Assembly: GCF_032854445.1 (NCBI RefSeq)
Contig: NC_088301.1
Location: forward strand, 12,212,281 to 12,276,280
DNA length: 64,000 nt
From: Liolophura sinensis
Lineage: Eukaryota > Mollusca > Polyplacophora > Chitonida > Chitonidae
Reading direction: 5' to 3'
Position 1 is the first letter of the stretch. The number at the start of each line of letters is the position of its first letter. The position numbers and the translations under genes are program-made. The notes under the pieces are model-generated. The model worked only from the letters and a program-made list of their open reading frames with translations. It did no database searches and was not told the origin of the DNA. Positions 47,598 to 57,955 of the stretch are shown here, one piece after another.

Positions 47598-50382
47598 GCA
47601 CCATGTCTTAAGCGGTAAAACAAGTGGGTTAATTGTACTTCATTAAACATCCCTGGTCTTGAATTACTTGAAATGCTGTATTGTTATCTCATTTAATATA
47701 CACTGACATTAAAACGGTGCAAAAGTAAAAGTCATCGGGGATGCTTAGTTCACCAACATAATCCCGGTTTATCCGGTTTATGCAAGAATACAATATAAAC
47801 GACTATAGTACAGAAAGGAAAACAAGTACATTGATGACAGTAATTTTGTTGGCAGATGCCACTTGTTTTGTTTTCCCTTGTTTGATTTTTTTGTTTTTGT
47901 TTGTTTGTTTGTTTTTTTTTGTTTGTTTTTTCTTCCTTTCCTTTTTTTTTCTTTGGCTTAGGTAAAAAGGACAGTGTCCGATAAATGCAAGCTGACAAAG
48001 ACAGGATTAGGCCCAGCTTGTCACAAGATCGTTCTTTTTAATACCTTGAATCCAGTCCTTCTTGAGCCTTTTGGGAACTTAAAGAAACTAATCCTGTGAT
48101 TTTTCACTGAAATGTTGTAACAACAACGTGTGGAGCAATAATCCATTTCTTGGAGGAATTCAAGGTGCTTGATTTCGCTTTGGCTGCTTTTCTAATAATG
48201 GAATAAATGGCGGATTTCGGACAGCTGATAAGTGTTGGGCGTTCATGACTAATGTCGTGGAGATTACCATAAAAGTAGCCTCAATAAATATTGAGTTTGA
48301 GTGTCATATTTATGAGATTTGTAGGATTTTTTAAAAATCCCATTATGTCAATTTGACAGTATATGTAGGAGACTCTAGAGATGAATAAATGATAAATCTG
48401 GCCATTAATCCTTTAAACCAAAAAATAGAAAAGGCTAATAGGCCTATTTTAATTTGTATCCGATAATATTTTTTTGGTATTCCAAATATTATTTCGAAAT
48501 CTCAGATCTGAAAAGAGATCTTCTTACAGCACGTTAGTCTTAATGCATTACTGCCTTACTTTACATTAGACATGTTGCCTTACAATGCCGAAAATGTGCA
48601 CCAGACATCACGATCCATCTAGTCTGTTTCATCGGGTCGACCATCGGGGTCACCAGTACTGTCTTTACCTTCTTAATGTAAAGAGCGTCAGTGGAAAAAG
48701 TATCAATGCTGCCAAGTCTACTGTCGCAAGCATAAGTGTACTACGTGAATGGTTTTGCATTATTTAGTTTGATATCCCACTTCAAAGTAAAAAGTTATCA
48801 AACAATATGCAGTTCATTGCAAATGTAAATAACATTCTTTGTCATCCCACGGGAGTAAGATTTTCGCAAATGTCGACCATGGAATTCACTATGTATTCAC
48901 TATAGGCTACATTCGGCATGAATGCAGACCTCTTCTTAAAATCCAAGCAATGAGTTGCGTTGTATACTTCTGACAGAAACTCTCAATTTTGACGAAGGCT
49001 TTGCACAGTTCATAAAATCTAGTGTGTCAGTCTGAACGCTCTGTTGTCGGAGAAAATAGACATATATATTTAAACAGCCGTTGTTCGGTGCTCCGAAGAC
49101 TTGTATGTCGCTTGGACTGAGGCTGTTCCGGGTTTCTTATATATCTAGGCAGCCTGTACACAACGTCCGATCGATCAATTATTCACGAAGTTCCATGTAT
49201 CTTTAGAATAAACAACTCTGTAAGTGCACTGGAGTGACTTAATCTCAGCATTGTAATACTGATGGAATATTTCATTAGATTATTCACTGTGTACTGTTTT
49301 GACCATTATTAAAGAAACATCTGCCTGTGGCATCGCCAAAGTTTATGTGCGGTGCGCAAATAGTCGAGGGCATCTGGGTTAAGCTGACTATGAGTAGACG
49401 TATTGGCTGTCTGGACGTGGTGAAACCATACACCAATCCTTCTACTTCACCAAGACCGGGTTGAATTTGGGTCAGAGAAGGGATCAAAAGCGCTCGCGGG
49501 TGGCTTTCTACGACCCTGTATACCAAGCTGGCATTATTACTCATAATTCGTTCTCTTGTTGATTTTTTCCTCTTCATTTAGAAGAGAAGCGCAATTGACA
49601 TTTGCATTATATATGACACCAGGATATGTATTTGTTAGGAAGGAGGTGTGTTTTGAACAAAGTAAAATAAACACAAACTGGTTCAGTCTGCCCACTTCTG
49701 GATAAAGACGATATCGGATACGATCAGGTGGGATTTAACAAACCGCACCACAGAAGAAAAGCAAAACGAATCTTCACAAACTGAAACGGCGAAAAAGCCC
49801 AGCAGCGTTTTTCTATTTTTGTTGCCAATCTGTGACCAGTGATTTCTGTTTACTTACTACTTCACATTTAATTAAACAGAAATAAGTATTAATTTTGTTT
49901 GTTTCATTTATTTACTAATTTGTCTATTTTCCCTTGATATTTACTCAAAGACCGAGTTAATGTAAAAGCACTCAGATTAATGTCCTTTTCTCTGCCGCTT
50001 TGTTGTAGGCGTGACTTGCTCATTCACGTTTGTCCAAATCACATGAATGGATGGATAATCCAACCAAGACATAAAACCTGCTGGTTTCCAGAAGCCGAAG
50101 AATAAAATAGACACACAAGACCCTTAAGCGCCGGGGTATCGCAAGTGGGTGTCAAAATATGCCTTTGATAATCACAAGCGTCGATATTATCTGCCTTATG
50201 CCTTCACAGCGAACAGATGCTAACGGTACCACCCCTCCCTTGACTACAATTATATCATCCACATATGCAGTGATTTGTTTGTTTGTTAGCTGGAAGTCCC
50301 AACGTCCGTTCTAAATATTGCATCAGTCAGATTACGACTGTGTCTCTTGGTGAAGGAACAGTGCCCGTGTTCACATATTTAT
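47598..50382. other. Non-coding DNA with a T-rich run
   Basis: A poly(T)/(TTTG)n tract lies at about 47875-47955. The rest is unique AT-rich DNA. Frames up to 97 codons (49284-49577, minus) have no recognised domain. Confidence 0.45.
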
Positions 50383-50485
50383 ATTTTTTATTTATTTATT
50401 TGACTGGAATTTCACGCCGGTTTGAACAATATTTCACTTATACCATGACGGCTAGCATTATGGTGAGATGAAACTGGATAGACTT
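50383..50485 (-). mobile_element. SINE-like module, minus orientation
   Basis: TTTATTTATTTATTTGACTG, TTCACGCCGGTTTGAACAAT, ATTTCACTTATACCATGACG and GCTAGCATTATGGTGAGATG. This is the reverse complement of the dispersed module. It lies about 50 bp left of the C-rich minisatellite. Confidence 0.72.
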
Positions 50486-50534
50486 TCCCATGTCCTGCAC
50501 ATGGTTATAAAGCTGCTCCGCCGTGAAGTTAACA

Positions 50535-51690
50535 ACATGCATGACACCCCACCTACCATACATTATACACCACCTACCATACATTACACACCACCCAAAT
50601 CATACGTCACACCCCACCTACTATACATCACACCCCACCCACCAAATGATACGTCACACCTCACCAACCATACTCCACACCCCACCCACCAAATGATACG
50701 TCACACCTCACCAACCATACTTCACACCCCACCCACCATACTTCACATCCCACACACCATACATCACAACAACCCACCATACTTCACACCCCACCCACCA
50801 TATATCACGCCCGATCAACGATACATCATATCCCACCCACCAAATGAAACGCCACACCACACACACCATACATCACACCCCATCCACCATACATCGCCCA
50901 CCACCCACCATACATCACACCCCACCAACCATACATCACACCCCACCCACCAAATAACACCTCACACCCCAACCACCATACTTCACACCCACCCACCATA
51001 TATCACACCCCACCAACCATGCATCACACCCCCACCCACCATACATCACACCTCATCCACCATACATCACACCTCAACCACCATACATCACACCCACCCA
51101 CCATACATCACACACCACGCACCAAATAATACATCACATCCCACCCACCAAACTTCACACCCCACCCCCCATACTTCACACCCCACCTACTATATATCAC
51201 ACCCCACCAACCATACATCACATCCCACCCACCAAGTGATACGTCACACCCCACCTACCATACATCACACCCCACCAGCCATACATCAAATCCCACCCAA
51301 CGTACATCACACCCCACACACCAAATGATACGTCACACCCCACCCCCCATACTTCACACCCCACCTACCATATATCACACCCCACCAACCATACATCACA
51401 TCCCACCCACCATACATCACATTCCACCCACCAAGTGATACGTCACACCCCACACACCTTACATCACACCCCATCCACCATACATCACACCCCACCAGCC
51501 ATACATCAAACCCCACTCACCATACATCACACCCCACCCACCAAACTTCACACCCCACACACCATACATCACACCTCACCCACCATACATCACACCACAC
51601 CGATCATACATCACAACCCACCCACCATACATGACATCCCACCCACCAAATGATACATCACACCCCATCCACCATACATCACACCTGATC
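50535..51690. repeat. C/A-rich 21-bp minisatellite
   Basis: The unit is CATACATCACACCCCACCCA + C (21 bp). A longer variant near 26 bp carries AAATGATACGTC in place of ATACATC. A larger block (CCCCCCATACTTCACACCCC..., then CAAGTGATACGTCACACC) recurs 178 bp apart, at about 51165 and 51343. The plus strand is almost free of G, so the minus strand has many G runs. The 286-codon plus-strand frame is open because the unit has no stop in that frame; it is His/Pro/Thr/Ser-rich and lacks other support. Confidence 0.93.
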
Positions 51691-52183
51691 CATTACCAGT
51701 GTCCTGGCATCGAGACTACTAGAACGTGACCAAGTCTTTTAAACTGGGCACCAAGCAGAACGGTATCATGATTGACCACTGTTATCTCTTAGATCTGTAT
51801 CATGGGGGTGCAACGATGCCCTAGATATTTTATGTCTCTGGTCCTATCCGAAAATAGGATTTGATAGGATCTGATTTAGACTCACTCTTCTCGCTACTTC
51901 GCCAGACAGCTCTGGGAATAATCTGCGATATGTTCGCGTAAAACAACAACCGAGTGAAGGGAATAAAGGCTTGATAATCGAGGAAAACACTGGCCACCTG
52001 CATCCACAACACATGTTTGATGGAGAGAAATAATTGTTGCACACATTACTGCAGTCAACAAAGGATCCCCAAACAAGGGCATAATCCATAGAACTTCCAC
52101 AGTCGTAGCTGCATAAAGACAGGTTATATATTTACAACGTTCTTTCTCTGGTTGAGTGGTCCAAAACGCTGATCTCTCCTCAG

Positions 52184-52370
52184 CCAACCCGAACTTTCTC
52201 CCCAGAGGTACCTCCGTGATTCGACTGCTGCTTTATGTCAAGAAATGTATCAAGTACCTGAAGATGGGCGGTGTTTTACCCCGGCACTGCTGTTTCATCA
52301 ACGGGCAAAAGAGCATTCGCATTAGTGTGGAATTCTGGCGGACGCCGGTAACCAGCAATCAAATGAACAA
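52184..52370 (+). CDS. Candidate internal coding exon, unrecognised protein
   Basis: It is bounded by an acceptor (GATCTCTCCTCAG, ending 52183) and a consensus donor (AACAA/GTAAGTGG, 52371). One frame is open throughout: 187 bp with 2 nt at each end belonging to split codons. It encodes about 61 residues, including the basic-hydrophobic stretch TSVIRLLLYVKKCIKYLKMG and ending near FWRTPVTSNQMNK. The segment is GC-richer than its surroundings, with many C/G third positions, as expected of coding sequence. If unspliced, the frame ends in TAA two bases into the donor. I do not recognise the family. It is one of the better host-exon candidates. Confidence 0.4.
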
Positions 52371-52663
52371 GTAAGTGGGATTTCACACCAGGCAAGTTGA
52401 GAAAAGCAAAGTTGTGGTTGATGTTTTTCCTATATAAGACGCCTCCGTAGTTTAAACAGCAATTACCAGAGCACAAGAAGGAACATCTTTCAGGGAGATA
52501 GTAATTTACATGAAATTGTATGCATTTATAAGGGACCCAATAAAGGGAATTATATCTTTAGTAGACATTCCTATAATTTTGTAAAGAATGCTGTTAATTG
52601 TCTCACATTTAGTGTAATAATGTCTCAATGATTATTCTGGTATGTGTGTATCAAGGACATACT

Positions 52664-52767
52664 AATCAACCACTCCCACCATAATGCTGGCCACCGTTGT
52701 GAAAGTCAAGTATGCTTTGGTGCATAAAACACCAATCAAATAAATAAATAAATAAATAAATAAATAC
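52664..52767 (+). mobile_element. SINE-like module with AAAT tail
   Basis: CCCACCATAATGCTGGCCAC, CATAAAACACCAATCAAATA and seven AAAT units. It has the same module order as at 17516-17692. It ends about 500 bp left of the LTR retrotransposon. Confidence 0.8.
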
Positions 52768-53259
52768 TAGCCAGCCTAGCACTACAGACGAGTGCACAAG
52801 CACCCAACGATACCATATTTTTTTCCCAATACTTCATTTATTCATTTATTTAGACTTCTACAATGCTCCTGATTACCTATTTACAGGTACAAGCATGTAT
52901 ATCACATTGATAGGGTCTTCAATGCATAAACAACAGTTTATCATGTCAATAAAAACCGAAAGAAAGATATGAAATAAAATTTTGCACTGGAAATTATATT
53001 AAATCGTCTTGTCTGTCTTACAATGTATTTGGAAGATAAAATATTTTAATATTTTGATGCTATCGTCAGTTGGAATAGGCCGTTCTCCATGTTAGGAAAT
53101 ACTGACAAGATGGTCAGGCAGAAAATCAAGACAGAAAGCAATAAAACCCATGCCTGATGACTGCTGCAACCGAGGCAAGAAGCTCTCTTTGCTGGGCAGC
53201 ACAAATTGGGCATTCACTAAAATAGTGTTTAGTGGTCACAGTTTTAATAATAATATTAT
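52768..53259. other. AT-rich non-coding flank of the retrotransposon
   Basis: No gene or repeat family recognised. Confidence 0.5.
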
Positions 53260-53443
53260 TGTAGTGTTACAGTTGGTAATGCAGGCTATACCGGTTTAAT
53301 GGAGAGAACAACACCGTAAAGCAGGAGAGAGATAGGACGTGTATTCTGTAATCAACAACATGGAGGCAGCCCTCATTTCAATCAGGTGATAGACAGTGCC
53401 ACTGAATATACTTAGTTAGTCCCCCTGAATAGTGGATGCCACA
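53260..53443 (-). repeat. 3' LTR
   Basis: On the minus strand it starts TGTGGCATCCACTATTCAGG and ends ...GTAACACTACA, giving the usual TG...CA ends and about 184 bp. Positions 53301-53443 match 56758-56901. The right boundary is fixed by the adjacent polypurine tract. The left boundary is inferred from the CA end, because the other LTR is truncated there. Confidence 0.8.
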
Positions 53444-53454
53444 TTTCTCCTCTC
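53444..53454 (-). promoter_or_regulatory. Polypurine tract (plus-strand primer site)
   Basis: GAGAGGAGAAA on the minus strand lies immediately before the TGTGG of the 3' LTR, which is where LTR elements initiate second-strand synthesis. Confidence 0.8.
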
Positions 53455-53889
53455 GTTTAAAAACATACAACTATGTTAACATCCACTACTTAAAACTAAG
53501 TACGGATCACAATGAATAATTTACTAGAAATTGAAATCTTTGTCTGTAAACATCCATTTAAACAATGCCAAAACATCTTACCAATACATTTTAAAACACC
53601 AGAACCAATTGGTACTACCAACACATCACATAGTATTCACTCCATTCTGATCCACACAGTAAGAAAAAAACATTTTAACACAACCTCAATTACTTTCAGT
53701 TTAAACATTCAGTTGTTTATGTCCATCAAAAAGTCTTTTGCCTTCACCGTGTCTCTAGTACTGGCTCATGATTCTACGACCACCAGCTCTCGGGTTGGGA
53801 GTAACCTCCGGTGCAGGTTGTGCATTGCGTAAACCATTTCCATTATCCTGATAATCTGAAATTTTCAAACCATTTTGACCATTTCCTCT

Positions 53890-54990
53890 CTAGGCAAAAG
53901 AGCTTGGAGTTAGTCCATTGTGCACAGAGAGATGTTTTTCATTCCATTTTGGACCATTTGCTAACACATAAGTTTGTGGGCCAACTGGTGTCACAATTAT
54001 TTTAGGGCCAAAAAATTGAAAATCCCCTTTCGGCGAGTGGCAGGGTTTCTTGATTCTAACCAATGTGCCAGGTGTAAGGGAGCGAGGTTTCATTCAGTGA
54101 CGTCTGTCTAATTTCTCTTTCGATCGGATTTGCCGCTGTTTTACTCGTTCATTAATCTCAGTATCGGAGGTTTTTCGGAGGTGGATTCGTATAATCCACA
54201 ATGTCTAACAATGTACGCATGTGACGCCCATATAGTAGCATGGACGGCGATTCGCCTGTTGTCGCAGTCCCCGTTGCCTCGTAGGTGCTGAGAAATTCGG
54301 TCACTGCATAGTTTATATGACATTTTTCGGTTCTCGTAAGTTGCACAGTCTCGCATAAAAATGCAATGCAGGCGTTCACTTCGCTGTTTGCTTCATTATG
54401 GTACACAGCGGAAAATCTGTGTCTGAAATTACGCCTGGGGAGGAAAGGTTCCAATTCCTAGCAGACTAATTGAGGACCGTTGTACGTTACGATTTCAGCC
54501 GAGTAGACTTCTCTCCTGAAAACAGAGACTAGAAAGGAAATTGTTGTTTTAGCGGTGATATCGGCCGTAAAGACAACTTCTGTCCATTTACCTCTGTAGT
54601 CAGTCATACATATCATGTATCTCTCGTTAACTGGTGCGTTAAGAGTAGGCCCTACAAAATCTAGTCCGAGTTTTTACTAGCATTTCTCCGGAATCAGAAC
54701 TTGCAACATCTGTGCAACGCCTGGAACCGCGGATTTGTCCGCTAACTGACATGTTACACAGTTACTTATTGCCTCCTGAACGTTTTTATTCATTTTGGGC
54801 CACCAGCATAAGTCGCGTAAGCATACTTTCGTTCACACAATTCCCTGGTGGTTTTCATGAGCACATTGAATCAACCGCGGTGTCAGAGAGGATGGCGCCA
54901 CAATCCTCTCTCAGAGAAAAATCACGCCACTATGAACAAAAGGCTCGTTTCTGATGTTAATGTATGGCTGCAAATCAGGCTGCACATGCT
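53890..54990 (-). pseudogene. Integrase remnant
   Basis: A zinc-binding HHCC region is visible (HENHQGIV at about 54843-54863 and NCVTCQ at about 54745-54764). A core follows, with LDFVGP near 54655, MTDYRGKW near 54600 and YNGPQL near 54475. Then comes a segment around 54371-54400 where the usual catalytic Glu position reads Asn, and a GESPSMLLYGRHMRTLLD motif near 54250. The Asp normally preceding NGPQ is Tyr here. In-frame stops lie at 54911, 54833, 54677, 54674 and 54458, and the frame changes between 54158 and 54093 before a C-terminal piece (KPRSLTPGTLVRIKKP). Non-functional. Confidence 0.87.
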
Positions 54991-55159
54991 ACTTTGTATT
55001 CATCTATCCCAGATTAATTACTGCAATCAACCACGAGCAGTCTGAATTCTGATTAGTAGTTTCTAGTAATTCAACCTGAGAAACAGCGTTCACTGAATTG
55101 TCTACTCCGATTGCACAGACTGCGTCACATTCGTCGACACACAACGCTTGGCCTACTGT

Positions 55160-55400
55160 CTCACTCGGTAAGCGTGACAGAGCATCAGCCACCTTATTGG
55201 ACGTTCCAGGTCTGTATTCACCGATTGAGTAATTCCGAGCAGATGCAGTCAGTGTGCGAGACGCGCATGCTACGGTAGTAGTATCCCCGTCTGATTGTAC
55301 TTGCGTCCGTAGTGCCCCCAAACCATAACCGCTGGCATCCGTTGTAACCGTGACGTCGAGATTGGGGCCGTACAGTGTGAAACCCGGGCAGTGTAGTATG
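55160..55400 (-). pseudogene. RNase H remnant with internal deletion
   Basis: VTVTTDASGYGLGA (near 55340) and VACASRTLTASARNYSIGE are typical of Ty3/gypsy RNase H. SIGE is then followed directly by YRPGTSNKVADALSRLP, a motif that normally lies tens of residues further on. The middle of the domain has been lost without changing the frame (junction at about 55214-55222), removing the later catalytic positions. Confidence 0.85.
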
Positions 55401-55454
55401 TCTGTCTTGATGTCCTGAAAAGACCGCATCAGCTGCATCTGTACAAAGGAATGG

Positions 55455-56260
55455 TTAGGAGTTTTGAACCTCACGCATCGGGCCGACTTTTGTGCTGAAA
55501 TTTGGTGCAAATTTCGCGTAGAAGCCGGGGAGACCGAGAAATGAACGGAGTTGCTGTTTGATTTCAGGGACAGCGGCATCAACAATGCCGGAAACAAGGT
55601 CCTCGCACGTGTGAATACCATCTTTGTTCAGAATATAGCCAAGACGTTTTAGCCATGAGACACCAAACTCACACTTATCATTCAGTGTCAAGTTTCTGCC
55701 CTGTAAGCGTTGGGGTATGGTATGAAGCGTCGAGTCATGTGACTGATGATCGGCGCCAAAATTATGATTATGAAATACTGTACGCCAGGATGTCAGAAAG
55801 AATGTTCAATGGTGAGGCGGACGAGAGACCAAAATAAACGCGTTTGTAACGAAAAAGTCCCTCCTTTGTAATGAACGTAATAAGTTCTCTCCTGTTTTCG
55901 TCAAGTTTTCACTGGTGATACACGGATTTTAAATCCAACTGTGTAAAATGCGTGGCACTAGGCATGCCATTCAACATTTCGTCAATGTTGGGCAGAAGAA
56001 AACGTTCAGGAGTATTCACCTTGATTAAAGCGCATAAATCTGTGCATATACGCAACGATGATGGGAGACATCCATTCGGAAACATTCGCGCGTTCGACGA
56101 TATCCTGCACACGTTTCAGCCCTTTAGAAACGTCGTCACGTATAGTAAAGGGCAACCGACGGAGTTTGGACTGAACGGGGGTTGCATCAGGTCGTAGTTT
56201 TATCGCGTGACGAAACCCCTTCACTTTTCCTCGCTTGTCCGAAAATAAATTTGGAAATTC
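55455..56260 (-). pseudogene. Reverse transcriptase remnant
   Basis: Fingers: FPNLFSDKRGKVKGF at about 56213-56257, then LRPDATPVQSKLRRLPF. After a frameshift near 56040-56060 come RICTDLCALIKVNTPERF and FTQLDLKSVYHQ, keeping the first catalytic Asp. A TGA at 55909 follows. ITKEGLFRYKRVYFGL comes next. The catalytic YXDD box position (about 55756-55780) is corrupted and a frame change follows. FGADHQSHDSTLHT, LNDKCEFGVSWLKRLGY and LRSFLGLPGFYAKFAPNF then complete the thumb/connection. A further frame change near 55460 precedes RNase H. Confidence 0.9.
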
Positions 56261-56364
56261 ATTACCTAACTTGTTCTTAGATTCGTCATTTATGCTAGGG
56301 TTTTTGTTATTTGTTGTCTGAACAGCAGGCCTGAAACTCTCAGGTGTACAAACATTCGTAGAAA

Positions 56365-56620
56365 GAGATGATAGTGAACTACCCTGTATCGCGATATCAA
56401 GGGCCTGGATTAAATCTTTCCCTAACTGACTCGTACCTTTATCAGCAACATTGAAATTGGCTGGGCTACACTTGTATTTATATGTAACTTTAGCCTTGAA
56501 ACAACTAACAGTGGGAATGGGATGAGTAGTATAGGCAGTAATTGACAGGATGGAAATGTCTGAGCCTGTATCGACCATCAGATTCGGAGGAATATTCTTC
56601 ACACGAATATTACAATTCAC
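56365..56620 (-). pseudogene. Aspartic protease remnant
   Basis: LMVDTGSDISILS contains the retroviral-type protease active site DTGS (about 56558-56572). The frame is open from about 56620 to 56006, running through a Ser/Asn-rich linker into the RT start. It lies in a different frame from the zinc knuckle, whose frame ends with TGA near 56621; this could be a gag/pol boundary or a mutation. Confidence 0.8.
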
Positions 56621-56709
56621 TTTGGGCGTAGGTTGCCTGGTTTGGTGTATAAAACTTGACTGCTCTCCTCTGGGCTTGTTACTTCATGAGCTTTGGTCCT
56701 GGACTTACG

Positions 56710-56751
56710 GCAAACTACAGCATAGTGGCCCTTAATTCCACAGGGTTTGCA
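56710..56751 (-). pseudogene. Gag zinc knuckle (CCHC) fragment
   Basis: CKPCGIKGHYAVVC fits CX2CX4HX4C, the nucleic-acid-binding knuckle of Gag nucleocapsid. It is the only part of gag left: 6 bp upstream of it the LTR remnant begins, so the rest of gag and the primer-binding site are deleted. Confidence 0.85.
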
Positions 56752-56757
56752 TTTGAA

Positions 56758-56901
56758 GGAGAGCACAACACTGTAAAGTAGGAGAGAGGCAAGACGTGTA
56801 TTCTGTAGTGAACAACATGGAGGAAGCCCTCAATTCAATCATGTGATAGGCAGCGCCACTGAATATAGTTAGAGCTATTCCCCTGAATAGTGGATACCAC
56901 A
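56758..56901 (-). repeat. Truncated 5' LTR
   Basis: It starts TGTGGTATCCACTATTCAGG on the minus strand and matches the 3' LTR for about 143 bp. It lacks the last 41 bp or so, breaking off at GGAGAG directly against the zinc-knuckle sequence. Confidence 0.83.
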
Positions 56902-57059
56902 CAGGTGACTCAGACCCGTTTTCATCCCACTGACAATTAACAGAACCCCGATAAGGGAAGTAGGAGAACTTTACCACAGGTAGCACAGCACCATTGTAAT
57001 GGTAAAGTACAAAAACCATGTTAGTGTTATTTAAGATCATTCCTTCTTGTCCTCAAAAA

Positions 57060-57150
57060 TGACTACTCCTCGCTTTGAACCAGTGACTTCAGATTCAGGC
57101 ACTTATCTGAACTTTTACCGCCTTCGACCAAGAGGCCGTCCGCAAAAATA
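57060..57150 (-). ncRNA. tRNA-like Pol III promoter (possible SINE head)
   Basis: On the minus strand an A-box-like TGGTCGAAGGCGG (57118-57130) is followed about 37 bp later by a B-box-like GGTTCAAAGC (57072-57081), with CTGAATCTGAAGTCACT before it resembling a T-arm. The spacing fits an internal Pol III promoter. No AAAT-tailed module follows, so this may be a SINE head fragment or chance. It is not a full tRNA gene, since I could not fold an acceptor stem. Confidence 0.3.
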
Positions 57151-57847
57151 GGAGGTACATGTCCGGTGGAATTTATAGGGAGCACGCGCTGCACCACTAT
57201 ACCTACTGGTCAGGTATATATGCCACTCCTGTTTGTGTGGGAGGCCTCTTTTTATGTAAACCACTATCTAAATGACATCCGCCAATCTTAACCACAGCAG
57301 CCGCCATGGATGACACTAGTCCGCCATGTTTGTCATTTGCTCGGATGATGAAGTACTTGCCGTCAGCAGCACATAAAGCTTTGTAACGAATACTGTGGTA
57401 TTTTGTCCCGAGACTCTCAATGCTTTGTTTTGTTACATCAGCTCTGGACCACGCTTGGGTCGCCCGACTTCCTCCCACCTGACAGTAAAATAATCCCCTC
57501 TATATACACAATGTCTGGGCTGAGCTTAAGGCATATGGTCACGCTACAGGGAAGACTGACTGGATACATGATCACTTCTGATTGATGTCACTCTAGTCTA
57601 CACATCCCAAGCGGTTCGCCATTGATCTCCATGAATATATGTACATATACAGACCACGTTTAGTTTCAACCAATATAAAAGATAGGTACATGCATAAAGC
57701 CTAGTACATTTGTTGATACAGATTAGTCAATTCGACGTCTAATTCAAAGATCTTCAGTTGCCTCATTTAATGTATCAAACATAACAATACCCTTTTCCGA
57801 GAATTTTGTAAGGTAGGGTGTTTGTTATCGTTAACTATTCAAGAAAA

Positions 57848-57850
<3 letters not shown>
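57151..57850. other. Non-coding DNA
   Basis: No recognised gene. The frame at 57203-57478 (minus, 91 codons) has no known domain. Confidence 0.45.

Positions 57851-57927
<77 letters not shown>
57851..57927. repeat. (TA)n microsatellite between short direct repeats
   Basis: About 38 TA units. The sequence TATTCAAGAAAAGGA flanks it on both sides (57836-57850 and 57941-57955). Confidence 0.97.
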
Positions 57928-57930
<3 letters not shown>

Positions 57931-57955
57931 ACGATTTAAATATTCAAGAAAAGGA

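Larger units (their letters stand above)
53260..56901 (-). mobile_element. Degenerate Ty3/gypsy-type LTR retrotransposon
   Basis: Reading on the minus strand from 56901, the order is: LTR remnant, Gag zinc knuckle, protease, reverse transcriptase, RNase H, integrase, polypurine tract, 3' LTR. Integrase downstream of RNase H is the Ty3/gypsy order. The copy is dead: most of gag is gone, several stop codons and frameshifts interrupt pol, and catalytic motifs are altered. The two LTR segments are similar over about 143 bp but differ at many sites, so insertion is not recent. No matching target duplication was seen (ATTAT before 53260, CAGGT after 56901). Confidence 0.9.

Noticed and set aside
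50468-51328. 286-codon His/Thr/Pro-rich frame
   Set aside because: Lies almost entirely within the 21-bp minisatellite and starts inside a SINE-like copy.
57203-57478. 91-codon minus-strand frame beside the retrotransposon, as a further pol fragment
   Set aside because: No retroelement motif present, and it lies outside the LTR.
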